A stretch of DNA of 64,000 nucleotides from Hyphomicrobiales bacterium (GTDB taxonomy: Bacteria > Pseudomonadota > Alphaproteobacteria > Rhizobiales > Xanthobacteraceae): positions 124,001-188,000 of the forward strand of contig JAFKKN010000010.1 of assembly GCA_017305535.1 (NCBI GenBank). The letters are read 5' to 3'. Both the position numbers and the translations under genes were made by a program. Below, in pieces: positions 52,689-60,369 of this stretch; positions within the stretch are counted from its first letter, which is position 1, and each line of letters starts with the position of its first letter. The notes beneath the pieces were generated by a model. It was given only the letters and a program-made list of their open reading frames with translations. It made no database searches and was not told the origin of the DNA.

Positions 52689-53373
52689 AGCGATGACAGC
52701 CGATGGCGGCGCGAGCCGGCGCCGTCGTCGATCGGTCGAGGTTGATGCGAAGCAGAAGCCGAAGGCGGAACGTGGAATGGTGATGCGGATCTTGCTGCAT
52801 AGTCCGAAGGACACGTTCGCGGCGGCGCTTGCGATCGCCGCGGTTATCGCCATTCTCATCAACGCGCTGTTCTTGCAGGCCGGGCATCATCCGTCGCCGA
52901 TGTTCGGCAAGTCGGTGGCCGTTCCGTTGGCCGCGCCGTCGGAAACCGCCGCGCTTCTGTCCACCAGCCCGCTGCCTCGGCCCCGGCCGAGCGAAGCCGC
53001 GATCAGCCGTGCCGAAGCCGCGGCGGCGGATTCCGGCCCGACGGAGACGAAAAGCATCGACATGCCGCAGCCGGCCAAGCCCGTCGCGTCGCCGCCGCGC
53101 GCCCCTGCGGTCAAGCAGGCGGCGGCGCATCCGGCCGCCACGCACAACGATCCGCTCGGCGATCTGATCACGTCGACGCGCCGCACCGCGAGTGTGCAAC
53201 GCGCGCTCACCAAATACGGTTACGGCCAGTTGAAGCCGACCGGCAATGTCGGATCGGATACGCAGGCCGCGATACAGAAATTCGAGCGCGAGCGTAAGTT
53301 GCCGGTGACCGGCAAGATCTCCGACCGGTTGGTGCGTGAACTGAGTGCGGTGACCGGCCAGGCGATCGACTGA
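52681..53373 (+). CDS. Membrane-anchored peptidoglycan-binding domain protein
   Basis: 230 residues with a GTG start inside the kinase gene's end. A basic cytoplasmic N-terminus (ASRRRRRSVEVDAKQKPK), one membrane helix at about 46-67, and a Pro/Ala-rich periplasmic stretch lead to a C-terminal PG_binding_1 module (TASVQRALTKYGYGQLKPTGNVGSDTQAAIQKFERERKLPVTGKISDRLVRELSAVTG). It probably attaches to the cell wall. The overlap with the kinase gene suggests that kinase signalling is linked to the envelope. Confidence 0.88.
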   Translation: MPKAMTADGGASRRRRRSVEVDAKQKPKAERGMVMRILLHSPKDTFAAALAIAAVIAILINALFLQAGHHPSPMFGKSVAVPLAAPSETAALLSTSPLPRPRPSEAAISRAEAAAADSGPTETKSIDMPQPAKPVASPPRAPAVKQAAAHPAATHNDPLGDLITSTRRTASVQRALTKYGYGQLKPTGNVGSDTQAAIQKFERERKLPVTGKISDRLVRELSAVTGQAID

Positions 53374-53478
53374 CGGCGATTCAAAAACGAAGAGCCCAAG
53401 GCAGCGACTAAGGCAACGACCAGGGCAATCACCAATGCACCACTGGCATTGGTGGCGCTGCCCCTCTATCGTAATCCC

Positions 53479-53823
53479 ATGAGATTGAAATCAGCCATCT
53501 GGGTCGCCGCCTATCTGCGACGCTGCCAGACCGAAGGAATTTTTGGCGCGGTGCGCCGGCGTGGCGCCGAGGAAGCGGGGGCGGTGTTTGTCAAGCTGGC
53601 GCTGCTGGATGGTCGGGCGTGGTTGTTTACGCCGGCGCCGCAAAGTGCCTATGACGATAGCCATCCGGTCGAGCGCGTTTTCGCTCCGACGTCGCCGGAT
53701 GCGATCGCAGAGCAGGCCGTCGAGGAACGGATCGTCAAGGAAGTCCGGTTCGATCCCGATGCCTGGATCGTCGAGATCGAGGACAAGGCCGGTCGTCACT
53801 TTCTGGATTTGGCGAAGGCCTGA
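53479..53823 (+). CDS. DUF1491 family protein
   Basis: 114 residues from the ATG at 53479 (MRLKSAIWVAAYLRRCQTEGIFGAVRRRGAEEAGAVFVKLALLDGRAWLFTPAP). The YLRR...GAVFVK...GRAWLF...DAWIVEIED...GRHFLDLAKA pattern is that of the alphaproteobacterial DUF1491 family. Soluble, function unknown. It ends against the convergent DUF2336 gene without a gap. Confidence 0.9.
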   Translation: MRLKSAIWVAAYLRRCQTEGIFGAVRRRGAEEAGAVFVKLALLDGRAWLFTPAPQSAYDDSHPVERVFAPTSPDAIAEQAVEERIVKEVRFDPDAWIVEIEDKAGRHFLDLAKA

Positions 53824-54804
53824 TCAATCGTCGGATGAGCGACGAGCATTCATCCGCGAGGGCGCATCGTTGTTGCTCTTGTGCGCAGGTTCGGTGCGCG
53901 GATGGGACGAGCTTGCGCGTGCGCGATGACGTTCATCGTCGTGCAACAGCGGGCGGTATTTCGCACGGGCGACCGGCATGGTTGCGCCGCGCCATGCAGC
54001 AAGCAGGGCAAGTGCGGCGTGCTCACTCATCTGGTCGTAGAGCCGCGACAAGCGATAGACCGTGGTGACGGAAGCGCCAACCTCGGGATTGAGAAACAGC
54101 AATACGCGCTGGAACGCGGCGCTGTTCATGCCCAGCGCTTTCAGCGCGCAGGCCAATGGCTCGCCGCCGGGATCGTCGATCACTTGCGCGGCAACGCGTG
54201 TGGGAAGGATCAGTGCGTCGGCCAGTTCGCGCGAAAAATTCTCGGTATCCACCGCGAACGCCGCCATCTCCAGAATCTGGATCGCTTGCGCCGCGCGCGG
54301 GGCCGGAATGCGGGATGCGGTCTTCAAGGGCACGTCGGCCAGATGGAACAGGATTGCCGCGCGTTTGCTGGAGTCGGCCGCGAAGAACATCTCGCTGAGT
54401 TGCGCCGCGTCGTTCGGCAGCATCGGCAACGGCGTGGCGGAAGGCGCGCTGTCGCCGGCGCTGGTCTCGATCTGGCGGGCGGGTTCAGGATTTGGCTTTG
54501 CAACGGGTCGCGCGATCGGCGACTGATCCCGCGACTGAATTTCGAGTTGGCTGGCGATGACAGCGGGCGTCTGCGGATAGATCGCGAGTCGGGCTCGAAC
54601 CGCGGCACGCGTTGCGTCATCGACCTGATCGATCAGACGTGACGCGAGTTCGACGAATTGCCGCTCTTCATCGTCGGTGTGCGACGGCGCCTGTACATAA
54701 AGATCGGTCAGCACCCGCAGCAAGGTCGGTCGAATATCGACGCCTTCGCGGCGCGACAGCGACATCAGACCATCGAGGCCGGAGAGCAGGGGAGGTGTTG
54801 TCAT
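53824..54804 (-). CDS. DUF2336 domain-containing protein (second copy)
   Basis: 326 residues. N-terminal helical block (RPTLLRVLTDLYVQAPSHTDDEERQFVELASRLIDQVDDATRAAVRARLAIYPQTPAVIASQLE), a Pro-rich linker, a second helical block and a basic disordered tail. It has the DUF2336 pattern of ARLA..P.TP..V...L motifs. It shares the family with 23832-24944 but is otherwise diverged. Its upstream region holds the CtrA-type box at 54857, so it may be cell-cycle controlled (inference). Confidence 0.85.
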   Translation of the reverse strand: MTTPPLLSGLDGLMSLSRREGVDIRPTLLRVLTDLYVQAPSHTDDEERQFVELASRLIDQVDDATRAAVRARLAIYPQTPAVIASQLEIQSRDQSPIARPVAKPNPEPARQIETSAGDSAPSATPLPMLPNDAAQLSEMFFAADSSKRAAILFHLADVPLKTASRIPAPRAAQAIQILEMAAFAVDTENFSRELADALILPTRVAAQVIDDPGGEPLACALKALGMNSAAFQRVLLFLNPEVGASVTTVYRLSRLYDQMSEHAALALLAAWRGATMPVARAKYRPLLHDDERHRARASSSHPRTEPAHKSNNDAPSRMNARRSSDD

Positions 54805-54856
54805 ATTCGCGTGTACGCTGACCGGGGAACCTGATCCCGACTCTAGCGTGTGGGCT

Positions 54857-54871
54857 TTAACGAGCGGTTAA
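54857..54871. promoter_or_regulatory. Candidate CtrA-binding box
   Basis: TTAACGAGCGGTTAA is a perfect TTAA-N7-TTAA, and its right half continues as TTAACCAT, the stricter CtrA half-site. A GANTC (GACTC) CcrM methylation site lies at 54839-54843. It is between the divergent DUF2336 gene and the small basic protein/lipoprotein genes. Confidence 0.7.
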
Positions 54872-54933
54872 CCATGACCGATCTTAATAACTTGACGCGG
54901 CCAGCCTGTTCTGGTGGGCGGCAGGAGAGCGAG

Positions 54934-55137
54934 ATGGGCATTGTTATTCAATTTCCGGTCGAAACGGCGGCGCGCCGGCCTGGTTCGGCTACGGATAGCG
55001 CCCGATGCGGGACGACGGGCGATGTGCTGATCCTTCCCGTGGTTCGAATCGAACGCGCGACGGATGAAACCAGCGGCAACAGTCCGGACGAGGGAACCGC
55101 GGCGGGACGCCGCCGCCGTCGTCGCGCGCGGTCCTGA
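54934..55137 (+). CDS. Small Arg-rich protein, unknown function
   Basis: 67 residues from the ATG at 54934, preceded by AGGAGAG; an upstream ATG at 54874 abuts the CtrA box and is less likely. It starts MGIVIQFPVETAARRPGSA, continues TTGDVLILPVVRIERATDETSG and ends in a polyarginine tail (GRRRRRRARS). Short MGxxIQFP-starting proteins of this build occur in related bacteria as far as I recall, but no function is known. It is 20 bases before the lipoprotein gene, so the two may be co-transcribed under CtrA control. Confidence 0.6.
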   Translation: MGIVIQFPVETAARRPGSATDSARCGTTGDVLILPVVRIERATDETSGNSPDEGTAAGRRRRRRARS

Positions 55138-55157
55138 ACAGCGCCGGATTCGTTTCC

Positions 55158-55913
55158 ATGACAGCATCGTTGTCGCGCGTGCGGGCAACAGCGTTATCGC
55201 TGCTATGTCTTGCGATCGGATTGGGTGGTTGCAGCGGCGGCGATTTCGGCCGCGCGCGTCCCGACGTGCGCAGCGACGACATGCATCGCTGGATCGGCGT
55301 CGAGGCGACGGGAAGCGTCGGCTTACCGGCATCGCAATTCCAGCTCACCGACAACGAGCGGCAATTGCGCGATCTGGCTTATCCGCTGATCGAGCCGCCG
55401 CATTCGCGTCCGGCGAAAAGAACCGTGGTCGGCGACTACAAGCCGATGCCGTCGCCGTGGCGCGAGAAGGTCGTGTTCGACCGCACCGCTTATGGAAAGC
55501 TGCTGATCGACGAGCCGCATCGCTCGCATGCGTCGCGCTACGCGCAGTTGATGGACGATGTGCGTAACGACATTACGCGCTTCGATTCCTTCTTCCCGGT
55601 GGCGGATCGCGTCATCAGCCTCGATCGCAAGCGGCACGCCAGCCTGAAATACATTTCCGAACTGTCACCGGCGGAACGCGCCGATGCGACAGCGCGGATG
55701 GAAGAGAATGCGCTGATCGTGCAGTGGGTGCAGCAGTGCTTGCAGCAGCGGGTGTCGTCCTATCGCTGGGCGCTGGAGCGGCTGGTGATCCACGCTCCCG
55801 ATGGCATGGCGGCCGATGCGGATCGCCTGATCAAGCAGCTCGCGGCGCAAGCCTCCAATGTCGCCATCGCCACACCGCCGGTGCCGGGCCGCGTGCTCAG
55901 CACGCGTGGATGA
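55158..55913 (+). CDS. Putative lipoprotein, unknown function
   Basis: 251 residues. N-terminus RVRATALSLLCLAIGLGGCSGG with lipobox LGGC, so it is likely cleaved before Cys25 and lipidated. The mature protein is helical and charged (FQLTDNERQLRDLAYPLIEPPHSRPAKRTVVGDYKPMPSPW, then YAQLMDDVRNDITRFDSFFPVADRVISLDRKRHASLKYISELSPAERADATARMEENALIVQWV). No known domain is recognised. It converges on the DUF1254 gene with 4 bases between them. Confidence 0.78.
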   Translation: MTASLSRVRATALSLLCLAIGLGGCSGGDFGRARPDVRSDDMHRWIGVEATGSVGLPASQFQLTDNERQLRDLAYPLIEPPHSRPAKRTVVGDYKPMPSPWREKVVFDRTAYGKLLIDEPHRSHASRYAQLMDDVRNDITRFDSFFPVADRVISLDRKRHASLKYISELSPAERADATARMEENALIVQWVQQCLQQRVSSYRWALERLVIHAPDGMAADADRLIKQLAAQASNVAIATPPVPGRVLSTRG

Positions 55914-55917
55914 TGTC

Positions 55918-56505
55918 TTAACGCCCCGCGCGCGGTGTTGCGCCGGGTTTCTGCGGCGGTTCGGTCTGCACCTTGCAGGTCGCTGCTGCGAGCGAGGCCT
56001 GTGCCTGCGCCATCAGGCCAGTATCCGCCGCCAGCGCCTTGAGGACGATGAGGCCCGTCGATGTCGGCGAGTCGACAATCAGCCGGTCCGCCGCGGTGAT
56101 ATCTTCGTCTTCCGGCAGTGCCGTGTGTTGCGACTCGGTCATCAGATCGAGCTCGATCACCTTGCGTCCCGCCGAGCGATCGTTGATCGCGTAGTAGGCG
56201 ACGTCGCCATCGGTATAGAACGACACCGACGTGTAAGCCTGACTGACCGGCACGGCGAGCTTGATGGGGCCGTTCGACAGATCATAACGGCAGATCGCGG
56301 TGGCGAATGCCGGGTCCATGAACGGGATCGGCGCGTTATTTGGGTCAGCAAGCGGAAGTGCTTTCACCGCGTTGACCGGTGTGATCCGTTCAAGCCTCGA
56401 ATAAGCATCTTGGGAAGCGATGCGCGGCAGTGCCAGAACGCTCACCAGATGCACGAGGCCGCCGAGCAGCAGGCCCGCGAGAAGTGTTGCCAGCCACCGG
56501 ATCAT
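55918..56505 (-). CDS. DUF1254 domain-containing membrane protein
   Basis: 195 residues. One N-terminal membrane helix (WLATLLAGLLLGGLVHLVSVLALPRI) is followed by a periplasmic DUF1254-like domain (FMDPAFATAICRYDLSNGPIKLAVPVSQAYTSVSFYTDGDVAYYAINDR). Its ATG overlaps the stop of the DUF1214 gene. In larger proteins these two domains are fused; here they are separate coupled genes, probably forming a complex. Function unknown. Confidence 0.88.
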   Translation of the reverse strand: MIRWLATLLAGLLLGGLVHLVSVLALPRIASQDAYSRLERITPVNAVKALPLADPNNAPIPFMDPAFATAICRYDLSNGPIKLAVPVSQAYTSVSFYTDGDVAYYAINDRSAGRKVIELDLMTESQHTALPEDEDITAADRLIVDSPTSTGLIVLKALAADTGLMAQAQASLAAATCKVQTEPPQKPGATPRAGR

Positions 56506-57080
56506 GAGCAGCCCGCCGTGGCGATGGTTGGCATCGGGGCGTCGCGTTGCGTTCGCGTGGCGATGCCCACCGGCGTATCGTAAAGGCGCAACATCAATTG
56601 ATAGCGTTCGATACCGCCGGTCGGCAGCCAGTTGCCGGAGCGTGCGCGCGACGCCAAGCGAATGACGAATGAACCGTCAGCGTTGCGCACGATCTCTTCG
56701 CTGGTGAAGCCGTAACGCTGCAACGCGTTGGCGACCAGATGACCCTTGGTATCGTACAAGGTCAGTGTCCAGAAACGCGCAGGCGGCGTGATGCCGCTGA
56801 CGGTGACGTCGCAGCGGCCGTCGAGCGGGCGCTTGGCGTCATCGGCGGTCGCGATGAAGGCAATGCCGTCGCCGGTGCCGAGTGGGAGTTCACCGCTGCG
56901 AACCACGGTCGCGCGCGCGTAAGGATTGATTTCGGTGGTGCCGATGCGCGGCCGCGCGGTCCATGCCCCGATGGTCAGCGTGCCGAGATCGGTGCCGCGT
57001 GTTGCCGTCATCCACGTCGCGCCGAGGCCGACGACGGTGGCGATAACCAGGATCAACAATGCCATAAAAATCAGGCGCAC
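56502..57080 (-). CDS. DUF1214 domain-containing membrane protein
   Basis: 192 residues from the GTG at 57080 (VRLIFMALLILVIATVVGLGATWMTATRG); the ATG at 57065 also fits, while the open frame back to 57302 overlaps the PBP gene. One membrane helix is followed by the domain TLTIGAWTARPRIGTTEINPYARATVVRSGELPLGTGDGIAF, then PARFWTLTLYDTKGHLVANALQRYGFTSEEIVRNADGSFVIRLAS and GNWLPTGGIERYQLMLRLYDTP, the DUF1214 pattern. It is coupled to the DUF1254 gene. Function unknown. Confidence 0.88.
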   Translation of the reverse strand: MRLIFMALLILVIATVVGLGATWMTATRGTDLGTLTIGAWTARPRIGTTEINPYARATVVRSGELPLGTGDGIAFIATADDAKRPLDGRCDVTVSGITPPARFWTLTLYDTKGHLVANALQRYGFTSEEIVRNADGSFVIRLASRARSGNWLPTGGIERYQLMLRLYDTPVGIATRTQRDAPMPTIATAGCS

Positions 57081-57120
57081 GTCTGGACCGTTATCATTGT
57101 TGTCGCGCCAAACGATGCCA

Positions 57121-59382
57121 TCAGTTCTTGCGCGCCGGGGTCGGAGTTTGATCTGCCGGCGATGTCGCCGAAGCAATGCTGTTTGCCGGCGATACCGATC
57201 CGGTGGTGACCGGATTGGCTGAATCCAGTGACGATGTCTTGCCGACTGTTTTGCCGGCATCATCCAGCATCTTCTCGATGCGGACCAGAATTTCCGCGCC
57301 ACGTCGCGTCAGGACCGGCGGGGGGGCGACCCTGGCATCGTCGTCCTGCGCCGCGAGTGCGGCCGCATTTGCCGCCGCCGGTTTTGCCAGCACTTCAACG
57401 CCGGGAATGGGCTTGATCTCGACGCCCTGATGCGCGGCGACCATGATGTCGTGCCATGTTTGTGCCGGCAGTGAGCCGCCGGTCATGCGGTTGGTCGGCG
57501 AGTAATCGTCGTTGCCATACCACACCGCGCACGTGAAGTTGCCGGTGTAGCCGACGAACCACGCATCGCGATAGTTGTTGGTGGTGCCGGTTTTGCCCGC
57601 GGTCGGAATGCCGTCGAGCGCGGCGCGGCGTGCCGTGCCTTCGCTGACGACATGACTCATCATGCCCGCCATATCGGCGGCGACCGACGCCGGAATGATC
57701 TGCCGCGGCTGCGGTCCGTCGCGATCCCACCGCCACACCAGATCGCCGGCGCCAGTGCGTACTTCGAGGATCGCGTGCGGCGTCACCGCCTTGCCCTTGT
57801 TGGGGAAGGCGACATAGGCGACGGCGTGCTCGAGCACGTTGACTTCATCGGCGCCGATCGGCAGCGATGGCGTATCCGGCAGCGGTGTCACGATGCCGAA
57901 CCTGCGTGCCACTTCGATGATCTTGGCGCGACCCGCCTTGGGTCCGGATTTACCGCCGAGCGCGATGGAGAGTTTCACCGGCACGACATTGATCGATCGC
58001 GTCAATGCCTGTGTCAGCGTCACTGTGCCTGAATAAGAGTGGCCGTAATTCTGCGGGCACCAGTTGCCGATGCACACCGGCCCGTCCACGATTGTCGAGG
58101 TGGGCTTGAAGCCGTTGAGCAATGCGGTCGTATAGACATACGGCTTGAACGACGAGCCGGGCTGGCGCATCGCGTCCACCGCGCGATTGAACTGGCTCGC
58201 ACCGTAGTCGCGGCCGCCGACCATCGCGCGCACGCCGCCATCGAGATCGGAGACGACGGTGGCCGCCTGCGTCGCATGATAATCGCGGCCGAACTGTCGC
58301 AACTGGTTTTCGATCGCGGCTTCTGCGGCGTGCTGCACGTTCATGTCGATCGCGGTGCGGACCACGAAAACGCGCTCGGTGTAGGACTTCGGGAAGGTGT
58401 CGACCACCTTGCGCATCTCGTCGAAAGCCCAGTCGAGATAGTAGTTCGGCGAATTCTCATCGCGACGATCGACGGCGGTGGCGGGATTGCGCCGCGCGCC
58501 GAACACCTGGCCTTCGGTCATGAAACCTGCTTCGACCATGTTGTCGAGCACGACGTTGGCGCGCGCGCGCGCAGCGGGCAGGTTGATGTGCGGCGCGTAT
58601 TTCGTCGGCGCCTTGAACAGGCCCGCGAGCATCGCGGCTTCAGCGAGATTGATATCGCGCACCGACTTGTTGAAATAGAAGTGTGCCGCGCCGTCGACGC
58701 CGAAGGTGCCGCCGCCCATGTAGGCGCGATCGAGATAGAGTTTGAGGATTTCGTTCTTGGTCAGCCGCGTCTCGAGCCAGATCGCGAGGAACGCTTCGTT
58801 GACCTTGCGCTCGATGGTGCGTTCGTTGCTGAGGAAGAGGTTTTTCGCGAGCTGCTGCGTGATCGACGATCCGCCTTGCCGCACGCCGCCGGCTTGCGCG
58901 TTGGTGACGAGCGCGCGGAAAGTGCCGGCGACATCGATGCCGAAGTGATCGTAGAAGCGGCGGTCTTCGGTCGAGAGCGTTGCCTTGATCAGGTTGTCGG
59001 GAAAGTCTTCGAGCGGGATCGCGTCGTTGTGCTTGATGCCGCGGCTGCCGATCGGATTGCCGTAGCGATCGAGGAACGTCACCGCGAGATCGGATTTCTT
59101 CAGCCAGTTGTCGTCGGCGGTCTCGCGAAACGCCGGCACCGCGAGCGCAAGTAACAACACGAAACCGGCAAGGCCGATTGTCGCGGCTTCCGATAACGGC
59201 TCGATGAAAATCCAGCGCTTCCAGCGGCCGACATAGAACCGGTCCATGAAGGCGGAGTAGCGCTCGTAGAGTTCGCGCGTGGCCGCGCCGGAGGAAAACA
59301 CGGTGGAGTCGATGCGCGCGTCGAAGTCCAGCAGGAAATGCCGGAGTTGTTGCTTCCAATCGCTTGGCAACAGTTGGCGCAC
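57121..59382 (-). CDS. Penicillin-binding protein 1A (bifunctional transglycosylase/transpeptidase)
   Basis: 753 residues. Membrane helix at about 69-90. The GT51 transglycosylase includes ALSTEDRRFYDHFGIDVAGTFRALV and RQGGSSITQQLAKNLFLSNERTIERKVNEAF. The transpeptidase has SSFK (PGSSFKPYVYT) near residue 410, SxN (RSINVV) near 462 and KTGTTN near 597. The C-terminus is a Pro/Ala-rich tail. It polymerises and crosslinks peptidoglycan at the outer face of the inner membrane. It ends 40 bases before the DUF1214 start, so an operon is possible. The upstream 5' end may extend further. Confidence 0.95.
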   Translation of the reverse strand: MRQLLPSDWKQQLRHFLLDFDARIDSTVFSSGAATRELYERYSAFMDRFYVGRWKRWIFIEPLSEAATIGLAGFVLLLALAVPAFRETADDNWLKKSDLAVTFLDRYGNPIGSRGIKHNDAIPLEDFPDNLIKATLSTEDRRFYDHFGIDVAGTFRALVTNAQAGGVRQGGSSITQQLAKNLFLSNERTIERKVNEAFLAIWLETRLTKNEILKLYLDRAYMGGGTFGVDGAAHFYFNKSVRDINLAEAAMLAGLFKAPTKYAPHINLPAARARANVVLDNMVEAGFMTEGQVFGARRNPATAVDRRDENSPNYYLDWAFDEMRKVVDTFPKSYTERVFVVRTAIDMNVQHAAEAAIENQLRQFGRDYHATQAATVVSDLDGGVRAMVGGRDYGASQFNRAVDAMRQPGSSFKPYVYTTALLNGFKPTSTIVDGPVCIGNWCPQNYGHSYSGTVTLTQALTRSINVVPVKLSIALGGKSGPKAGRAKIIEVARRFGIVTPLPDTPSLPIGADEVNVLEHAVAYVAFPNKGKAVTPHAILEVRTGAGDLVWRWDRDGPQPRQIIPASVAADMAGMMSHVVSEGTARRAALDGIPTAGKTGTTNNYRDAWFVGYTGNFTCAVWYGNDDYSPTNRMTGGSLPAQTWHDIMVAAHQGVEIKPIPGVEVLAKPAAANAAALAAQDDDARVAPPPVLTRRGAEILVRIEKMLDDAGKTVGKTSSLDSANPVTTGSVSPANSIASATSPADQTPTPARKN

Positions 59383-59672
59383 CAGGACCCTTGATCACTT
59401 GCGGCGTTCGAACAAGCCCGAGCGCTCTCAAAACGTCGTCCGGGAATCTTGCGGCAATCCCATGGCGCTTTTGCGTCCGGATTGGCCGGGCCATCTTCTA
59501 ACCGAGGCCGGGCCATAAACCAATGGCGTCGTTGGCTTTTCCGCCGGTACGGATAACGGCCCGAACGCACCGCGGCGGGGATAGGAGGGCTCCACGGCGG
59601 ATGCTTGCTTGCGCGACGGGGGCGGCTGCCCCTACATCGTCGCTAAATTCCTCGCTCGGATATCTCGACCCG

Positions 59673-60185
59673 ATGACGCGTCGCCCGCCACAGCCTTCCG
59701 CCCAGGAGGGTTTCTTCTGGAAAACCAAGACGTTGGAAGAAATGTCCAGCGCCGAATGGGAAAGCCTGTGCGATGGCTGCGCCCGTTGCTGCCTGGAAAA
59801 GCTCGAGGACGAGGACACCGGGAAGATCTATTTCACCCATGTCTCCTGCAAATTGCTCGATGCCGGGACCTGCGGCTGCAAGGATTATGCGAATCGCTCC
59901 GCCAAGGTCGCGGACTGCGTGCGGCTGACCCCGGAGAACGTTCGGACCTTGAACTGGCTGCCGCCGAGCTGCGCCTACAAGCTGGTGGCGGAGGGGCGGG
60001 ATCTCTACTGGTGGCATCCGCTGATTTCCGGCGATCCGAATACCGTGCATGAAGCTGGCGTATCGGTGCGCGGACGGGTGTTCGGTACCGAGGACGACGT
60101 TCCGGACTCGGAACTGGAGGATCACATCGTGCGCTGGCCGGCGCTGTTGCCCAAGCGTGCGCGGCTGAAGAAGCGGCCGGACTGA
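59673..60185 (+). CDS. YcgN/UPF0260 family Cys-cluster protein
   Basis: 170 residues from the ATG at 59673; a longer frame from 59523 lacks similarity. It starts [92 protein letters not shown]. Eight or more Cys in CxxCxxCC, CKLL and CxC arrangements match the YkgJ/YcgN zinc- or iron-cluster family. Function unknown. It is divergent from the PBP gene. Confidence 0.92.
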   Translation: MTRRPPQPSAQEGFFWKTKTLEEMSSAEWESLCDGCARCCLEKLEDEDTGKIYFTHVSCKLLDAGTCGCKDYANRSAKVADCVRLTPENVRTLNWLPPSCAYKLVAEGRDLYWWHPLISGDPNTVHEAGVSVRGRVFGTEDDVPDSELEDHIVRWPALLPKRARLKKRPD

Positions 60186-60299
60186 TCCATCCCCTCGGCC
60201 GCTCTTGACGATACTCACGCGCGCGATGCTCACGCGGACGTCATCGCGTATGCAGCGCCGCGCTGCACCCATGCGCCGCTGTGGCTGGGCGAATGAACT

Positions 60300-60311
60300 T
60301 TAACACGTTAA
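60300..60311. promoter_or_regulatory. Inverted repeat upstream of the EmrB-type exporter
   Basis: TTAAC-AC-GTTAA, 58 bases before the exporter start. It is a possible repressor site; the spacing does not fit a CtrA box. Confidence 0.35.
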
Positions 60312-60369
60312 TGAGTCGCGGTGTGATGCGCGGCGACGGTAGCACCGCTCTCTATTTCCAGCGACCGGA

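Noticed and set aside
55030-55050. GGTTCGAATC-like tRNA T-loop
   Set aside because: No acceptor or anticodon stem around it; it lies inside the small Arg-rich gene.
60300-60311. TTAA pair as a CtrA box
   Set aside because: The spacing is four bases, not seven; kept only as a possible operator.
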